NCBI RefSeq assembly: GCF_039522935.1 | Contig: NZ_BAAAEI010000014.1 | Location: 62,001 to 126,000, forward strand | Origin: Bowmanella denitrificans | Lineage (GTDB): Bacteria > Pseudomonadota > Gammaproteobacteria > Enterobacterales > Alteromonadaceae | Length of the DNA: 64,000 nt | Direction: 5' to 3' | Part shown: positions 33,473 to 41,211 of the stretch, piece after piece | Position numbering within the stretch: the stretch's first letter is position 1 | Layout of the letters: every line of letters begins with the position of its first letter | Position numbers and translations under genes: made by a program | Notes under the pieces: model-generated | Told to the model about the DNA's origin: nothing | The model's database searches: none | The model's input: the letters and a program-made list of their open reading frames with translations, nothing else

Positions 33473-33557
33473 GGAGTCAACCCGAACAGCTTTACTCGCC
33501 CGGTTAGGCCACAGGGGAAAGCCTAAATGATACTGGCATCCATGAAGAACATGGCAT
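33473..33557 (-). repeat. Alpha repeat, degraded copy 4
   Basis: ATCTGGAGTCAACCCGAACAGCTTTACTCGCCCGG...CCACAGG aligns with the corresponding stretch of alpha copy 2 (GAGCAGCTTTAGCTGGCCCGC...CAACAGG). The right-hand hairpin is lost. It lies just upstream of the intact VOC gene, as a related stretch does upstream of its decayed paralogue. Confidence 0.5.
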
Positions 33558-33595
33558 AAAAGACATGGATATACAGCAATAACTAAGGATCGTCT

Positions 33596-34021
33596 ATGTC
33601 ACTATCACCCTTTCATTTAGCCATTCCAGTCTATGACCTGACCAAAGCCAGGCAGTTTTACCGCGACATCCTGGCGCTTGAAGAAGGCCGTAGCAGCGAG
33701 CAATGGGTGGATTTCAACTTCTTCGGCCATCAACTGGTGATCCATCTGCACCCGCAAACCGAGTCACAACAGCAGGCGCATACCAATGCCGTGGACGGGC
33801 ATAACGTGCCGGTGCCACATTTTGGTGTGGTATTGCCCTGGCAGGACTGGCAAAGGCTGGCGGAACGTTTGCAACAACAAGGTGTTGCGTTTGTGATTGA
33901 ACCTTATATTCGCTTTAAAGGGCAGGTTGGGGAACAGGCTACCATGTTCCTGTTCGATCCTTGCGGGAACGCGCTGGAATTTAAAGCGTTTAAGGATATT
34001 GGCCAGCTATTTGCCCGCTAA
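33596..34021 (+). CDS. VOC (glyoxalase/dioxygenase-fold) family protein
   Basis: 141 residues. MSLSPFHLAIPVYDLTKARQ carries the first likely metal His (H7). HQLVIHLHP, VPHFGVVL and MFLFDPCGNALEFKAF (Glu ligand) complete the paired beta-alpha-beta-beta-beta pattern. Enzymes of this fold include glyoxalases, extradiol dioxygenases and fosfomycin-type thiol transferases; the exact reaction is not clear. A mutated, internally deleted paralogue lies at 23975. Confidence 0.88.
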   Translation: MSLSPFHLAIPVYDLTKARQFYRDILALEEGRSSEQWVDFNFFGHQLVIHLHPQTESQQQAHTNAVDGHNVPVPHFGVVLPWQDWQRLAERLQQQGVAFVIEPYIRFKGQVGEQATMFLFDPCGNALEFKAFKDIGQLFAR

Positions 34022-34080
34022 GCAATGCCTTGGTTGATTATGGCTTGATTCTGATTACCCGCATTAATGTCAATTTATTC

Positions 34081-34107
34081 GCGGGCCCGTATCATTGACA
34101 GGCCCGC
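34081..34107. terminator. Hairpin between convergent genes
   Basis: GCGGGCC (34081-34087) and GGCCCGC (34101-34107) flank a 13-base loop. It lies between the VOC stop and the TonB receptor stop. There is no U tract on either strand, so strength is uncertain. Confidence 0.5.
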
Positions 34108-34114
34108 CTGCTGT

Positions 34115-36163
34115 TTAGAAGCTGTAGGTAGCAGAAACACCGACATTACGCGGGTCTACTACAGACACATAGCCTGTTGGATATCTGCCGCTGGCGGGTT
34201 CCTGGCTCAGAAATGCTTCTTCGTCCAAGACATTATTAACGAAGGCCGATATCAGCCAGTTGCTATTCTGGTAGCTGGCGTACAGACGAACCAGGTTATA
34301 GTCACCGGCTATGCGTTCTTGCGTATTGGCGAAGTCACCATAGTACTTATCCACATGACTGGCCGATACACCGACGTTCAAGGCATTGGTTAGCCAGTAT
34401 TTGGCGCCAATGTTGGCGGTGAGCTTTGGTGCGGAATTCAGCTCATTGCCATCTACGTCGGGATAGTCTTCACCGGCATCTTTGATATCTGTTCGCAGTA
34501 AACCCAGACCGGCACTAATCTCAAGCTCTGGGGTTAGGTTGGCCGACAGTTCCAGCTCGGCACCGTACGTGGCAACATCCTTCATGTTGACAATAAAGCG
34601 GTTGGAGCTGAGCGCCTGATAACCTTCATAATCGTTGTAGAACAGATTGCTGCGCAAAAATACGTGTCCGTCGGCAAAACTGCTACGGGTGCTGAATTCA
34701 AAAGTATTGACCTTTTCTTCACCGAAGTAATAGTACTCCTGTGCCGTGAAATTGAGTGCACCACCTGCTGCGTTATAGCCTTTTCGCGCACTCAGGGCGA
34801 TGGTCGTGTGTTGTGCAGCCTGATACTGCAGGACCAGTTTGGGCAGGAAGATATTGGTGTCATTGTCCAGATCTGAATCAATGGGGCCGTAAACAAAGTT
34901 ACGTACCTGAGACTCGCGCTCTAGTCTGGCGCCGAGAATCAAATCCAGACGTTCAGATAAAGCGAAGTCCACCTCACCGTATAGCGCTAGTGAATCACTC
35001 TTGTCATCACCCTGATACAAGTAGGCACCGGTACTAACGACATCGTGATCCCGCTCAAAGTACGCCAAGCCAATAAAGCCACTGAGGTTGTCACTTTGCA
35101 GACCAAAGTTGAGTTTGGCATCCAGGGTTAAGTTGTGCTCGTCAAACGACAGTTGCTGCTGTGCCTCTGGCGTAGGCTCATAGCTGTCAAAACCCCATTC
35201 GTAGTCCATATATGCCAGCAGTACATCCAGTGACATATTTTGATTGATTTTATAGTCAGCTCTGAGGCTGGTTGTCGCTACATCCGTCTCGATATTCCTG
35301 AAGTACAAGCGACTGAACTTCGACAGATCGTCCGCTTTGTAATATACGCGGCCGGTATCGCCCTTTTCATTGTTGGTGGAATGAGATAACAAAAAGGTTA
35401 AATCATCCTGTACCGTCCACTGTAACTTGCCTCTGAAGCGGCGGGTTTTGATCTCATTCAGGTCATAATCTGGGGGATTACCGACATAACCGGTATCATC
35501 GGTAATGGTATTGGCGTCCAGCATTTGGGCACTGACACGAAACGCCAGGGTATCTTCAATCAGTGGCCCGGATATGACCGCAGAGGTATCGACATAGCTG
35601 TCCTGATTGCGGTAACCAACGCGTACTGCGCCTTCCCATACCTCACTGGGATCTTTGGTCTTGATATAGATTGAACCGCCAATGCTGTTGCGACCATTAC
35701 TGGTGGATTGCGGCCCGCGATAGATTTCAATCTGTTCCACGTCCCAGATCCCTGAGTCTCCGGTCAGATCAGCGACAAAGGGTTCTGCTACGCCGTCAAT
35801 CAGAGTCGATACACGGCCTTTTGCGCCGCCAGAGATAGAATTAAACCCACCGGCCGCGCCGTTGCCCGATACGCCGCGAATATCCGGCACGGCGCCCGAA
35901 GGTGCGACGATATTGGGAATGTCGGAAATGGCTTCGGTGATAGACTTAAATTGTGTACTGTTTAATGCTTCTTCTGACAATACTGAAACCGACGAGGTGG
36001 TGTCTTTCAGGGTGCGATTGGTTTTCTCACCGATAACAACAATAGTTTCAAGTTTCTTATCGGCTTTATCCGGCGTCTCTGCGGCGCTTGCCATTGGGCT
36101 GGCGAAGCAGGCTGCAATCGCCGCAGCCAGCGACAGGCATTGCTTGTTACCAGGTCTGAACAT
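34115..36163 (-). CDS. TonB-dependent outer membrane receptor
   Basis: 682 residues. Signal peptide 1-27 (AAAIAACFASPMASA), TonB box-like ETIVVIGEK at about 38-46, plug domain about 50-165 (VSVLSEEAL, IRGVSGNGAAGGFNSISGG, EQIEIYRGPQSTSNGRNSIGG), then a 22-strand barrel ending in SATYSF with the terminal Phe. It imports an iron complex or other ligand using TonB energy. The next genes upstream on this strand are a PepSY protein and a membrane protein, an arrangement used for ferric-siderophore reduction, so a siderophore is the likely ligand. The 160-bp gap upstream has no clear Fur box. Confidence 0.93.
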   Translation of the reverse strand: MFRPGNKQCLSLAAAIAACFASPMASAAETPDKADKKLETIVVIGEKTNRTLKDTTSSVSVLSEEALNSTQFKSITEAISDIPNIVAPSGAVPDIRGVSGNGAAGGFNSISGGAKGRVSTLIDGVAEPFVADLTGDSGIWDVEQIEIYRGPQSTSNGRNSIGGSIYIKTKDPSEVWEGAVRVGYRNQDSYVDTSAVISGPLIEDTLAFRVSAQMLDANTITDDTGYVGNPPDYDLNEIKTRRFRGKLQWTVQDDLTFLLSHSTNNEKGDTGRVYYKADDLSKFSRLYFRNIETDVATTSLRADYKINQNMSLDVLLAYMDYEWGFDSYEPTPEAQQQLSFDEHNLTLDAKLNFGLQSDNLSGFIGLAYFERDHDVVSTGAYLYQGDDKSDSLALYGEVDFALSERLDLILGARLERESQVRNFVYGPIDSDLDNDTNIFLPKLVLQYQAAQHTTIALSARKGYNAAGGALNFTAQEYYYFGEEKVNTFEFSTRSSFADGHVFLRSNLFYNDYEGYQALSSNRFIVNMKDVATYGAELELSANLTPELEISAGLGLLRTDIKDAGEDYPDVDGNELNSAPKLTANIGAKYWLTNALNVGVSASHVDKYYGDFANTQERIAGDYNLVRLYASYQNSNWLISAFVNNVLDEEAFLSQEPASGRYPTGYVSVVDPRNVGVSATYSF

Positions 36164-36322
36164 GGTGTGTATCCCTTGAGTAGTTTAAGAACATTGCGTT
36201 TGGCAATTTGCCGGTGTTTGACATCCGTGTTCGGGCCGTAAATCAAGCCTTCATCTTAGGAAAAATTCGCCGCTCTGCGCTTATTCCCCTTGGTTCTTCC
36301 ATGCAAAAATAATCAGTGTGAA

Positions 36323-37885
36323 TTATGCCCATACGTTGTCTTGTGGGATCTGCGCCTGCCTGTTGCACAAATGCCGCCAGGTCGCCATGCAGGCTACCGC
36401 TAGTAAGCTACAGACCATACAGAAGGTAAAATCCACCCCAGCGGTTTGACTGCCGTCTAGCCACCAAAGAGTGGATAGCACTAGCAGTGTCAACAAAGCA
36501 CATAAGATCGCCAGTAGATGTTTAGCAGCGACAATTGGCTTTAGGAAAAAAGCCAGCAGTAGACAGGACAAGAACCCCAGATAATAGCCCGCTTGTTGCC
36601 ATGTACTGATATCCAAATGTTCGCGGGGTAGCCACTTAGCACATAGCAGTGACATTGCTACACCGATAAGAGTGCCAAGCGTCACACCCACAGTCAGTCG
36701 CGCCATGACTTTTACAGAACGATTTTGCTGTGTTTGTCCTTCGGTTTGCTGCTGTTTTTTGCGCCTGGACTCTATCCAGATGATATTCCCGGTTAAAAAC
36801 AGCAAAGCGCCTGACAGGCCAAGGCCAAAATACAGCCAGTGCACCAGACCGCCGCCAAAACCGCCGAAATGCAAGGTGAAAAAGCCATTGACCACTTTGC
36901 CCATAATGCCCGAAACACTGGGCAGCATCGCGGTATATCCCGGCTCGGCATTGTAGGGATCGCTCAGTACATATGCGTATTTAGGTCCTCTGACCCATTG
37001 TCCCGCTAGTTCACCACCAATCAGCACTCTGGCAGCAGGTGTACCCAAGGCGGCAAAATTCAGCACCGCAGGTTGAAACTCAGGTTCAATGGCTCGCACC
37101 GATTGTTCTAATTGCTGGATACTGGCTAATGACGCTATGTTGCGGACACTCTGACTGGGAGCAGGGCGGGAAAATATCGGGGTGTCCTTGTAAACCCACT
37201 GCTGCATTGAGGCGTACAGCAAATCATGGTACGCGAAAACAATGGTGGTCAGGGCGATGATCAGGTGAAAAGGCAGGGCCGTAATGCCAAGCACATTGTG
37301 GAAGTCCACCCAGAAACGTCGGGTATTTTTTTCTTTTCTGATTGCCAGCAGGTCTTTAAACCAGCTTGGCAAAAAAATGATCAGACCCGAGACTATGGCT
37401 ACGACATACAAGATACAGACCAGTCCCATAACAAAAATGCCGTAGGCATCGTGATCGTCGCCGCCAGGAATACCGGCGGTACGATGTAAGGTGTCAAGGA
37501 AGTCACCGATAGCTGAAACCTGGGTTTGGGAGGTGATCAGTTCACCATCACTGTCCAGACTGGCATGCCAGAGGCTGGCAGCGTGGCTGATGCTATCTTC
37601 AACTACCCAGCTAACTGGTGCGTGCTGTGGTTGTGTGGAGGGTAAATAGACGGTCAGATCTTTTGCTGCATCAGGATAGGCAAGCAGCATTTTTTGCAGC
37701 AGAGCGTCGTATTGGGTCATGTCTATTTGGGGCAGCCGGGCCTCTTGTTGTAAGGCCCATTGGTTTAGTGGGGCTTTAAACATGGTCAGGGCTCCTGCAA
37801 TGAAGCAGATATAGAGCAATAATCCAGAAATGATCCCTGTCCAGATATGCACTTGCTGATAGCTTTTATAGAATTCCAAACGCAT
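36323..37885 (-). CDS. PepSY-associated transmembrane protein
   Basis: 520 residues. It opens with the PepSY_TM N-terminus (YKSYQQVHIWTGIISGLLLYICFIAGALTMF), has HRTAGIPG after the periplasmic domain and further helices with paired His (FHLIIALTTIVFAYHD, NGFFTLHFGGFGGGLVHWLYFGLG). Members of this group are thought to be membrane reductases releasing iron from siderophores. The C-terminal third adds about four helices. It shares the operon with the downstream receptor gene and starts three bases after the upstream gene stops. Confidence 0.88.
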   Translation of the reverse strand: MRLEFYKSYQQVHIWTGIISGLLLYICFIAGALTMFKAPLNQWALQQEARLPQIDMTQYDALLQKMLLAYPDAAKDLTVYLPSTQPQHAPVSWVVEDSISHAASLWHASLDSDGELITSQTQVSAIGDFLDTLHRTAGIPGGDDHDAYGIFVMGLVCILYVVAIVSGLIIFLPSWFKDLLAIRKEKNTRRFWVDFHNVLGITALPFHLIIALTTIVFAYHDLLYASMQQWVYKDTPIFSRPAPSQSVRNIASLASIQQLEQSVRAIEPEFQPAVLNFAALGTPAARVLIGGELAGQWVRGPKYAYVLSDPYNAEPGYTAMLPSVSGIMGKVVNGFFTLHFGGFGGGLVHWLYFGLGLSGALLFLTGNIIWIESRRKKQQQTEGQTQQNRSVKVMARLTVGVTLGTLIGVAMSLLCAKWLPREHLDISTWQQAGYYLGFLSCLLLAFFLKPIVAAKHLLAILCALLTLLVLSTLWWLDGSQTAGVDFTFCMVCSLLAVACMATWRHLCNRQAQIPQDNVWA

Positions 37886-37888
37886 AAC

Positions 37889-38479
37889 TTAGCCTCCAAT
37901 ACCAACTTGCCCGAGCACCCCATATAAACAAGCGCTCAAAATCAACAAGCTTAAAAATACCCGCCACGGCTTATGGGTAAAAAAGATAAAGCACAAAGGC
38001 ATCAGCCAAAGTGGCGTGATCATCCACATAATAAACTGCGCTCTTACATCTGCCGCTTCACTGACGTCGTAGGTCAGCCCTATCAGACTGCTGGTGAACA
38101 GCGCCAGGGGAAAACCCAGCACCAGTGCCCCCAAAACTCTGCTCCACCATTTGGTCTGGTACTCCGCATAGCTTTTGCTTCTGACTAAGGTGGACTTCCC
38201 ACCTTTGGTACTGGGTTTGCTCAGCCTGGCGGTAAAGGGCAATAGTCCGAGCAGCAACATCAGGGCAGTGAAAATAGTAAATACGGCGGAGAGGCCGGAG
38301 AGGTGAGAGCGCAATAGCCACCAGGCGGCGCATAGCAATATCAGACTTAGCAAGAGTGCAGGGTAAAACTTGATATAACGCTTTTTAAACCATTGTTGGT
38401 TGGGGCTGCCAAGATAGAGCAGCAGGGCTGACAATAGGCTTAACACTAAGGCGAGACCGCTTTGCCAATATACATTCAT
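37889..38479 (-). CDS. Multi-pass membrane protein of iron-uptake operon
   Basis: 196 residues from ATG 38479 (GTG 38512 is in frame upstream but has no better ribosome binding site). About six predicted TM helices, with a basic loop STKGGKSTLVRSKSYAEYQTK near 105. I do not recognise the family with certainty; DUF3325/DUF3649-type proteins occupy this place in similar TonB receptor-PepSY operons. It is probably the first gene of the operon, behind the Fur-like box at 38566. Confidence 0.7.
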   Translation of the reverse strand: MNVYWQSGLALVLSLLSALLLYLGSPNQQWFKKRYIKFYPALLLSLILLCAAWWLLRSHLSGLSAVFTIFTALMLLLGLLPFTARLSKPSTKGGKSTLVRSKSYAEYQTKWWSRVLGALVLGFPLALFTSSLIGLTYDVSEAADVRAQFIMWMITPLWLMPLCFIFFTHKPWRVFLSLLILSACLYGVLGQVGIGG

Positions 38480-38565
38480 TGTGTCAGAGCCTGTTTCCCA
38501 CTGCGTAGGCACGCTATTTACGTAAACACGATGCCGAAACTGCAGTCTGAATTATAAGTTAGTGC

Positions 38566-38584
38566 AAATGATAGTGATTATTGA
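38566..38584 (-). promoter_or_regulatory. Fur-box candidate for PepSY/TonB receptor operon
   Basis: TGATAGT-G-ATTATTG (38569-38583) matches the 7-1-7 Fur pattern TGATAAT-N-ATTATCA at 11 of 14 positions. It lies about 90 bp before the membrane protein gene, as expected for iron repression. Confidence 0.6.
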
Positions 38585-38650
38585 TGGCATGTTCAATAGG
38601 TTTGTCCTGGGGTTGCCGCTGCTACGTGTTCAGTCAACTTTGAAAGGAAA

Positions 38651-38667
38651 GCCGGGCTGAGCCCGGC
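38651..38667 (-). terminator. Terminator of CPBP protease gene
   Basis: GCCGGGC-TGA-GCCCGGC, a perfect 7-bp stem just after the CPBP stop on the minus strand, followed by TTTCCTTT. Confidence 0.75.
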
Positions 38668-38674
38668 GGTTTAC

Positions 38675-39373
38675 TCAAATATCCCACTGCTGGTAAACGG
38701 CAGTCAGGCTCAGACTGTTTACCAGGCCATGGCCAATTACCAAAGGCCATAGATTGCGGTTAAAGAGCAGAAATAAAGTCCCCAGAGTCAGACCGATAAA
38801 GCCGGTAATAATCAAACCCTGCAGGCCCTGATAGTAGACATGCACTAAACCGAAAGACAGCGCCGGGAAAAACACAGACAAGGTGCGCTGAAACTTGATG
38901 CCGTTGAAAAGGGTCAACATACGGGTAATAAGAAAGCCACGAAAAAACATTTCTTCACACAGCCCTGAGCTTACCCAGATCAATCCAAGCCACAGCAAGT
39001 ACATATTCAGGTTGCCCGGCACGTCGGCCAGACGCTCGGCAATGCCCGCATTGTCTTTCACCAGATTCAGGCCCAGCAGTTCACCGGTTTTTGCCACTGT
39101 CACACCGGTAAGAATAATGGCCGCTGCGGTCAGCAAGCATTTGGGCAGGATCATCAGCTTGGATTTCAGACTTCCTGGCACGGCAAAGCCAATCCCGGCT
39201 AGTCCTTCACCACGACGGTGTAAATAAATGGCCAGTATCAGCATGGAGCCGATCAGGGTAATGGGGCCGGAAAATTTCCAGGTTAGCGGGTCGACCAGCA
39301 GTTTAGATATCACCACCAGGGAACCGAAGCCAATGACTTCTTTCAGGGCCAGGGATTTGTCAGCAGATAGCAT
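38675..39373 (-). CDS. CPBP family intramembrane glutamic protease
   Basis: About 232 residues with around seven TM helices. The CPBP/Rce1 motifs are complete: EEMFFRGF (Glu-Glu and Arg), FGLVHVYYQG and GHGLVNSL (two His). The family cleaves within or near membranes, including CAAX-type and bacteriocin-immunity proteins. I prefer ATG 39373 with AAGAG eight bases upstream; ATG 39406 adds 11 residues with a weaker site. It sits 90 bp after an AraC regulator gene on the same strand. Confidence 0.87.
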   Translation of the reverse strand: MLSADKSLALKEVIGFGSLVVISKLLVDPLTWKFSGPITLIGSMLILAIYLHRRGEGLAGIGFAVPGSLKSKLMILPKCLLTAAAIILTGVTVAKTGELLGLNLVKDNAGIAERLADVPGNLNMYLLWLGLIWVSSGLCEEMFFRGFLITRMLTLFNGIKFQRTLSVFFPALSFGLVHVYYQGLQGLIITGFIGLTLGTLFLLFNRNLWPLVIGHGLVNSLSLTAVYQQWDI

Positions 39374-39463
39374 GGATAACGCTCTTATAATGTAGTGAAG
39401 GGCCATAATATGCAGCCCAACGGCACCGTTATAGAACGATTGTGCAAGCTGATTAAATATCTG

Positions 39464-40258
39464 TTACTGCAACAGCGCCTTCTGCCATTGCCTGGGGGTC
39501 ATTCCGAACGCTTGTCGGAACTGGCGGGTAAAATGGCTTTGGTCGGCAAAGGCACAATCCTGCGCGGTTTCGGCCAGGGAGCGCCCCTGTTGCAGCATCG
39601 TCAGAGACTTCTCCAATCGGCGCTGAATCACAAAACGATAAGGGCTGGTGCCTAAGAGTTTGCGAAAATCACGACTCAGTTTAAAACGATCCTGTCCCGA
39701 TACCTGTTCCAGTTCTTCCAGTTTCAGGTTGTATTGCCAGTTTTCAAGAATATATTCCCTGGCTCTGAAGGTAGCCTGGCAATCCACCGGGCTGGCTTTT
39801 TCCCGTTGCCCTGAGGCTTGTCTGAGTGCCTGGCTTAAATCGAAAACGATATCCTGATGTTCCAGTTTTTCCAAAGGCCTGGTCAGGTCTGCCAAACCGC
39901 GGTGCAGAGTTTGCAGCAACAAGGTATCGCGGCTGATTCCACCTTCAATAAAGGGCAGTGGCGTTCCGCCCAGGCATTGCTGCATCTGGTAAGGGTCAAT
40001 ACTGATGGAGCGGTAAATAAACCCCTCTTCGGTCACGGTTTTACCATCATGTAGCTCATCGGGGTGCAAAATTACGGCTTCTCCCGGCAGGGATTGTTGG
40101 CGGGCACCGCGGTAGTTGAAACTCTGCACCCCTTTTAAGGTTAGCGCCAGGGTGTAATAATCATGGCTATGGGGAGTAAAAGCGGTGTCCTGCAAGCGCG
40201 CCTCAAAGCGAATATCGTCGCCCTCCGCCTTGCTGATGGTTAGATGATGGTTGCGCAT
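39464..40258 (-). CDS. AraC family transcriptional regulator
   Basis: 264 residues. The N-terminal half is a cupin-like effector domain (HDYYTLALTLKG, GEAVILHPDELHDGK), and the C-terminal ~100 residues hold two helix-turn-helix motifs (LEELEQVSGQDRFKLSRDFRKLLGTSPY and LAETAQDCAFADQSHFTRQFRQAFG, ending FGMTPRQW). It may regulate its downstream neighbour, the CPBP protease gene, or a LysE-type exporter as relatives do. The gap from 40259 to 40427 holds promoters for this gene and the divergent toxin-antitoxin pair. Confidence 0.9.
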   Translation of the reverse strand: MRNHHLTISKAEGDDIRFEARLQDTAFTPHSHDYYTLALTLKGVQSFNYRGARQQSLPGEAVILHPDELHDGKTVTEEGFIYRSISIDPYQMQQCLGGTPLPFIEGGISRDTLLLQTLHRGLADLTRPLEKLEHQDIVFDLSQALRQASGQREKASPVDCQATFRAREYILENWQYNLKLEELEQVSGQDRFKLSRDFRKLLGTSPYRFVIQRRLEKSLTMLQQGRSLAETAQDCAFADQSHFTRQFRQAFGMTPRQWQKALLQ

Positions 40259-40427
40259 GCATGAATAGCTATATTGTTCAGTCGCACCAGCTTAACATTC
40301 AGATACTACAAAATAACCGCTCAAGTGTTACTAAAGGTAACGCCATCTAAGTCGCTAAAATCCTCTGGTCAAGCTTAGTGCACAGTACTACTATGTAATA
40401 CAACGTGCTACAGCTACCGGTGAGGAT

Positions 40428-40694
40428 ATGAGCATTACCAGTATCAGGCTTAATAAAGATGTCGATAAGCCTTTAGAATCTTTGGCTAAGAAACTCGACA
40501 GGAGCAAGAACTATCTTATCAATCAGGCAATTAGGGAGTTTCTTGCCAAACATTCGCTGGAAGAGTCGCGCTGGCAGGACACGTTGGATGCGATGGCGTC
40601 GATACAAGCAGGCAAATCGCTTGACGAGGACGATGTCAACGCCTGGCTCAATTCCTGGGGAACAGCAAGCAGGCAGTCTAAACCGCAAAAATGA
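40428..40694 (+). CDS. Ribbon-helix-helix antitoxin (CopG/RelB-like)
   Basis: 88 residues. SITSIRLNKDVDKPLESLAKKLDR is a ribbon-helix-helix DNA-binding start with the SKNYLINQAIREFL helix. The C-terminal tail (MASIQAGKSLDEDDVNAWLNSWG) fits a toxin-binding region. Overlaps the toxin start by four bases. AGGATATG places a weak ribosome binding site just before the ATG. Confidence 0.88.
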   Translation: MSITSIRLNKDVDKPLESLAKKLDRSKNYLINQAIREFLAKHSLEESRWQDTLDAMASIQAGKSLDEDDVNAWLNSWGTASRQSKPQK

Positions 40695-40978
40695 AAGTAA
40701 AATATTCGCTTGAGTCGATGGATGACCTGCAGCGCGTGGTTGAATTTATTGAAAGCAAGAATCCATATGCAGCACGCAGAATGGCTATTGATCTTCAGGA
40801 AGCGGTAGATCGGTTAAAAAAGTTTCCAGAAATAGGCTTGCCCGTTTTAAAGGCCAGCGACCCGGAAAAGATTCGTGATCTCTATGTAAAAGCCTATACC
40901 CTTCGCTACTTCATTCAGAATGACCACATTTATATTTTGCGGGTTTGGCACAACAGGGAAAACGAGAGAAGTCAGTAA
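40691..40978 (+). CDS. ParE/RelE-family toxin
   Basis: 95 residues: KVKYSLESMDDLQRVVEFIESKNPYAARRMA, LKKFPEIGLPV, IRDLYVKAYTLRYFI and IYILRVWHNRENE match ParE-type toxins. The ATGA overlap with the RHH gene means coupled translation. It is independent of the Phd/RelE-type pair at 23.3 kb. Confidence 0.88.
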   Translation: MKVKYSLESMDDLQRVVEFIESKNPYAARRMAIDLQEAVDRLKKFPEIGLPVLKASDPEKIRDLYVKAYTLRYFIQNDHIYILRVWHNRENERSQ

Positions 40979-41211
40979 CAAGGTCTGTTAATTCGAACCC
41001 GCATAAATTTCTGTGCTATGCCTGTGTTCTTAGCGCCTCAGCGTTGAAAAACGCTTCCCGAAAAATTGACCGCATTTCCCCGTGATTTGGCCGTGTGTGG
41101 CTGTGCCCTTTGACTATTTTTATGGCACAAAGGCAGTTTGGCTATGACCGACCCGGTCTGGCATCATGGACGCAAAATAAAACAACAGATAACAATAAGA
41201 GGCAGAACACA

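Noticed and set aside
21382..33595. Chromosomal integron cassette array
   Set aside because: Small genes between repeats suggested it, but I found no integrase, no consistent GTTRRRY/RYYYAAC ends and no uniform cassette orientation. IS110-type remnants and two-hairpin repeats explain the region better.
41095..41211. Earlier start of the amidohydrolase gene
   Set aside because: The extension destroys the N-terminal signal peptide; GTG 41212 with AGAGG upstream yields a normal exported protein.
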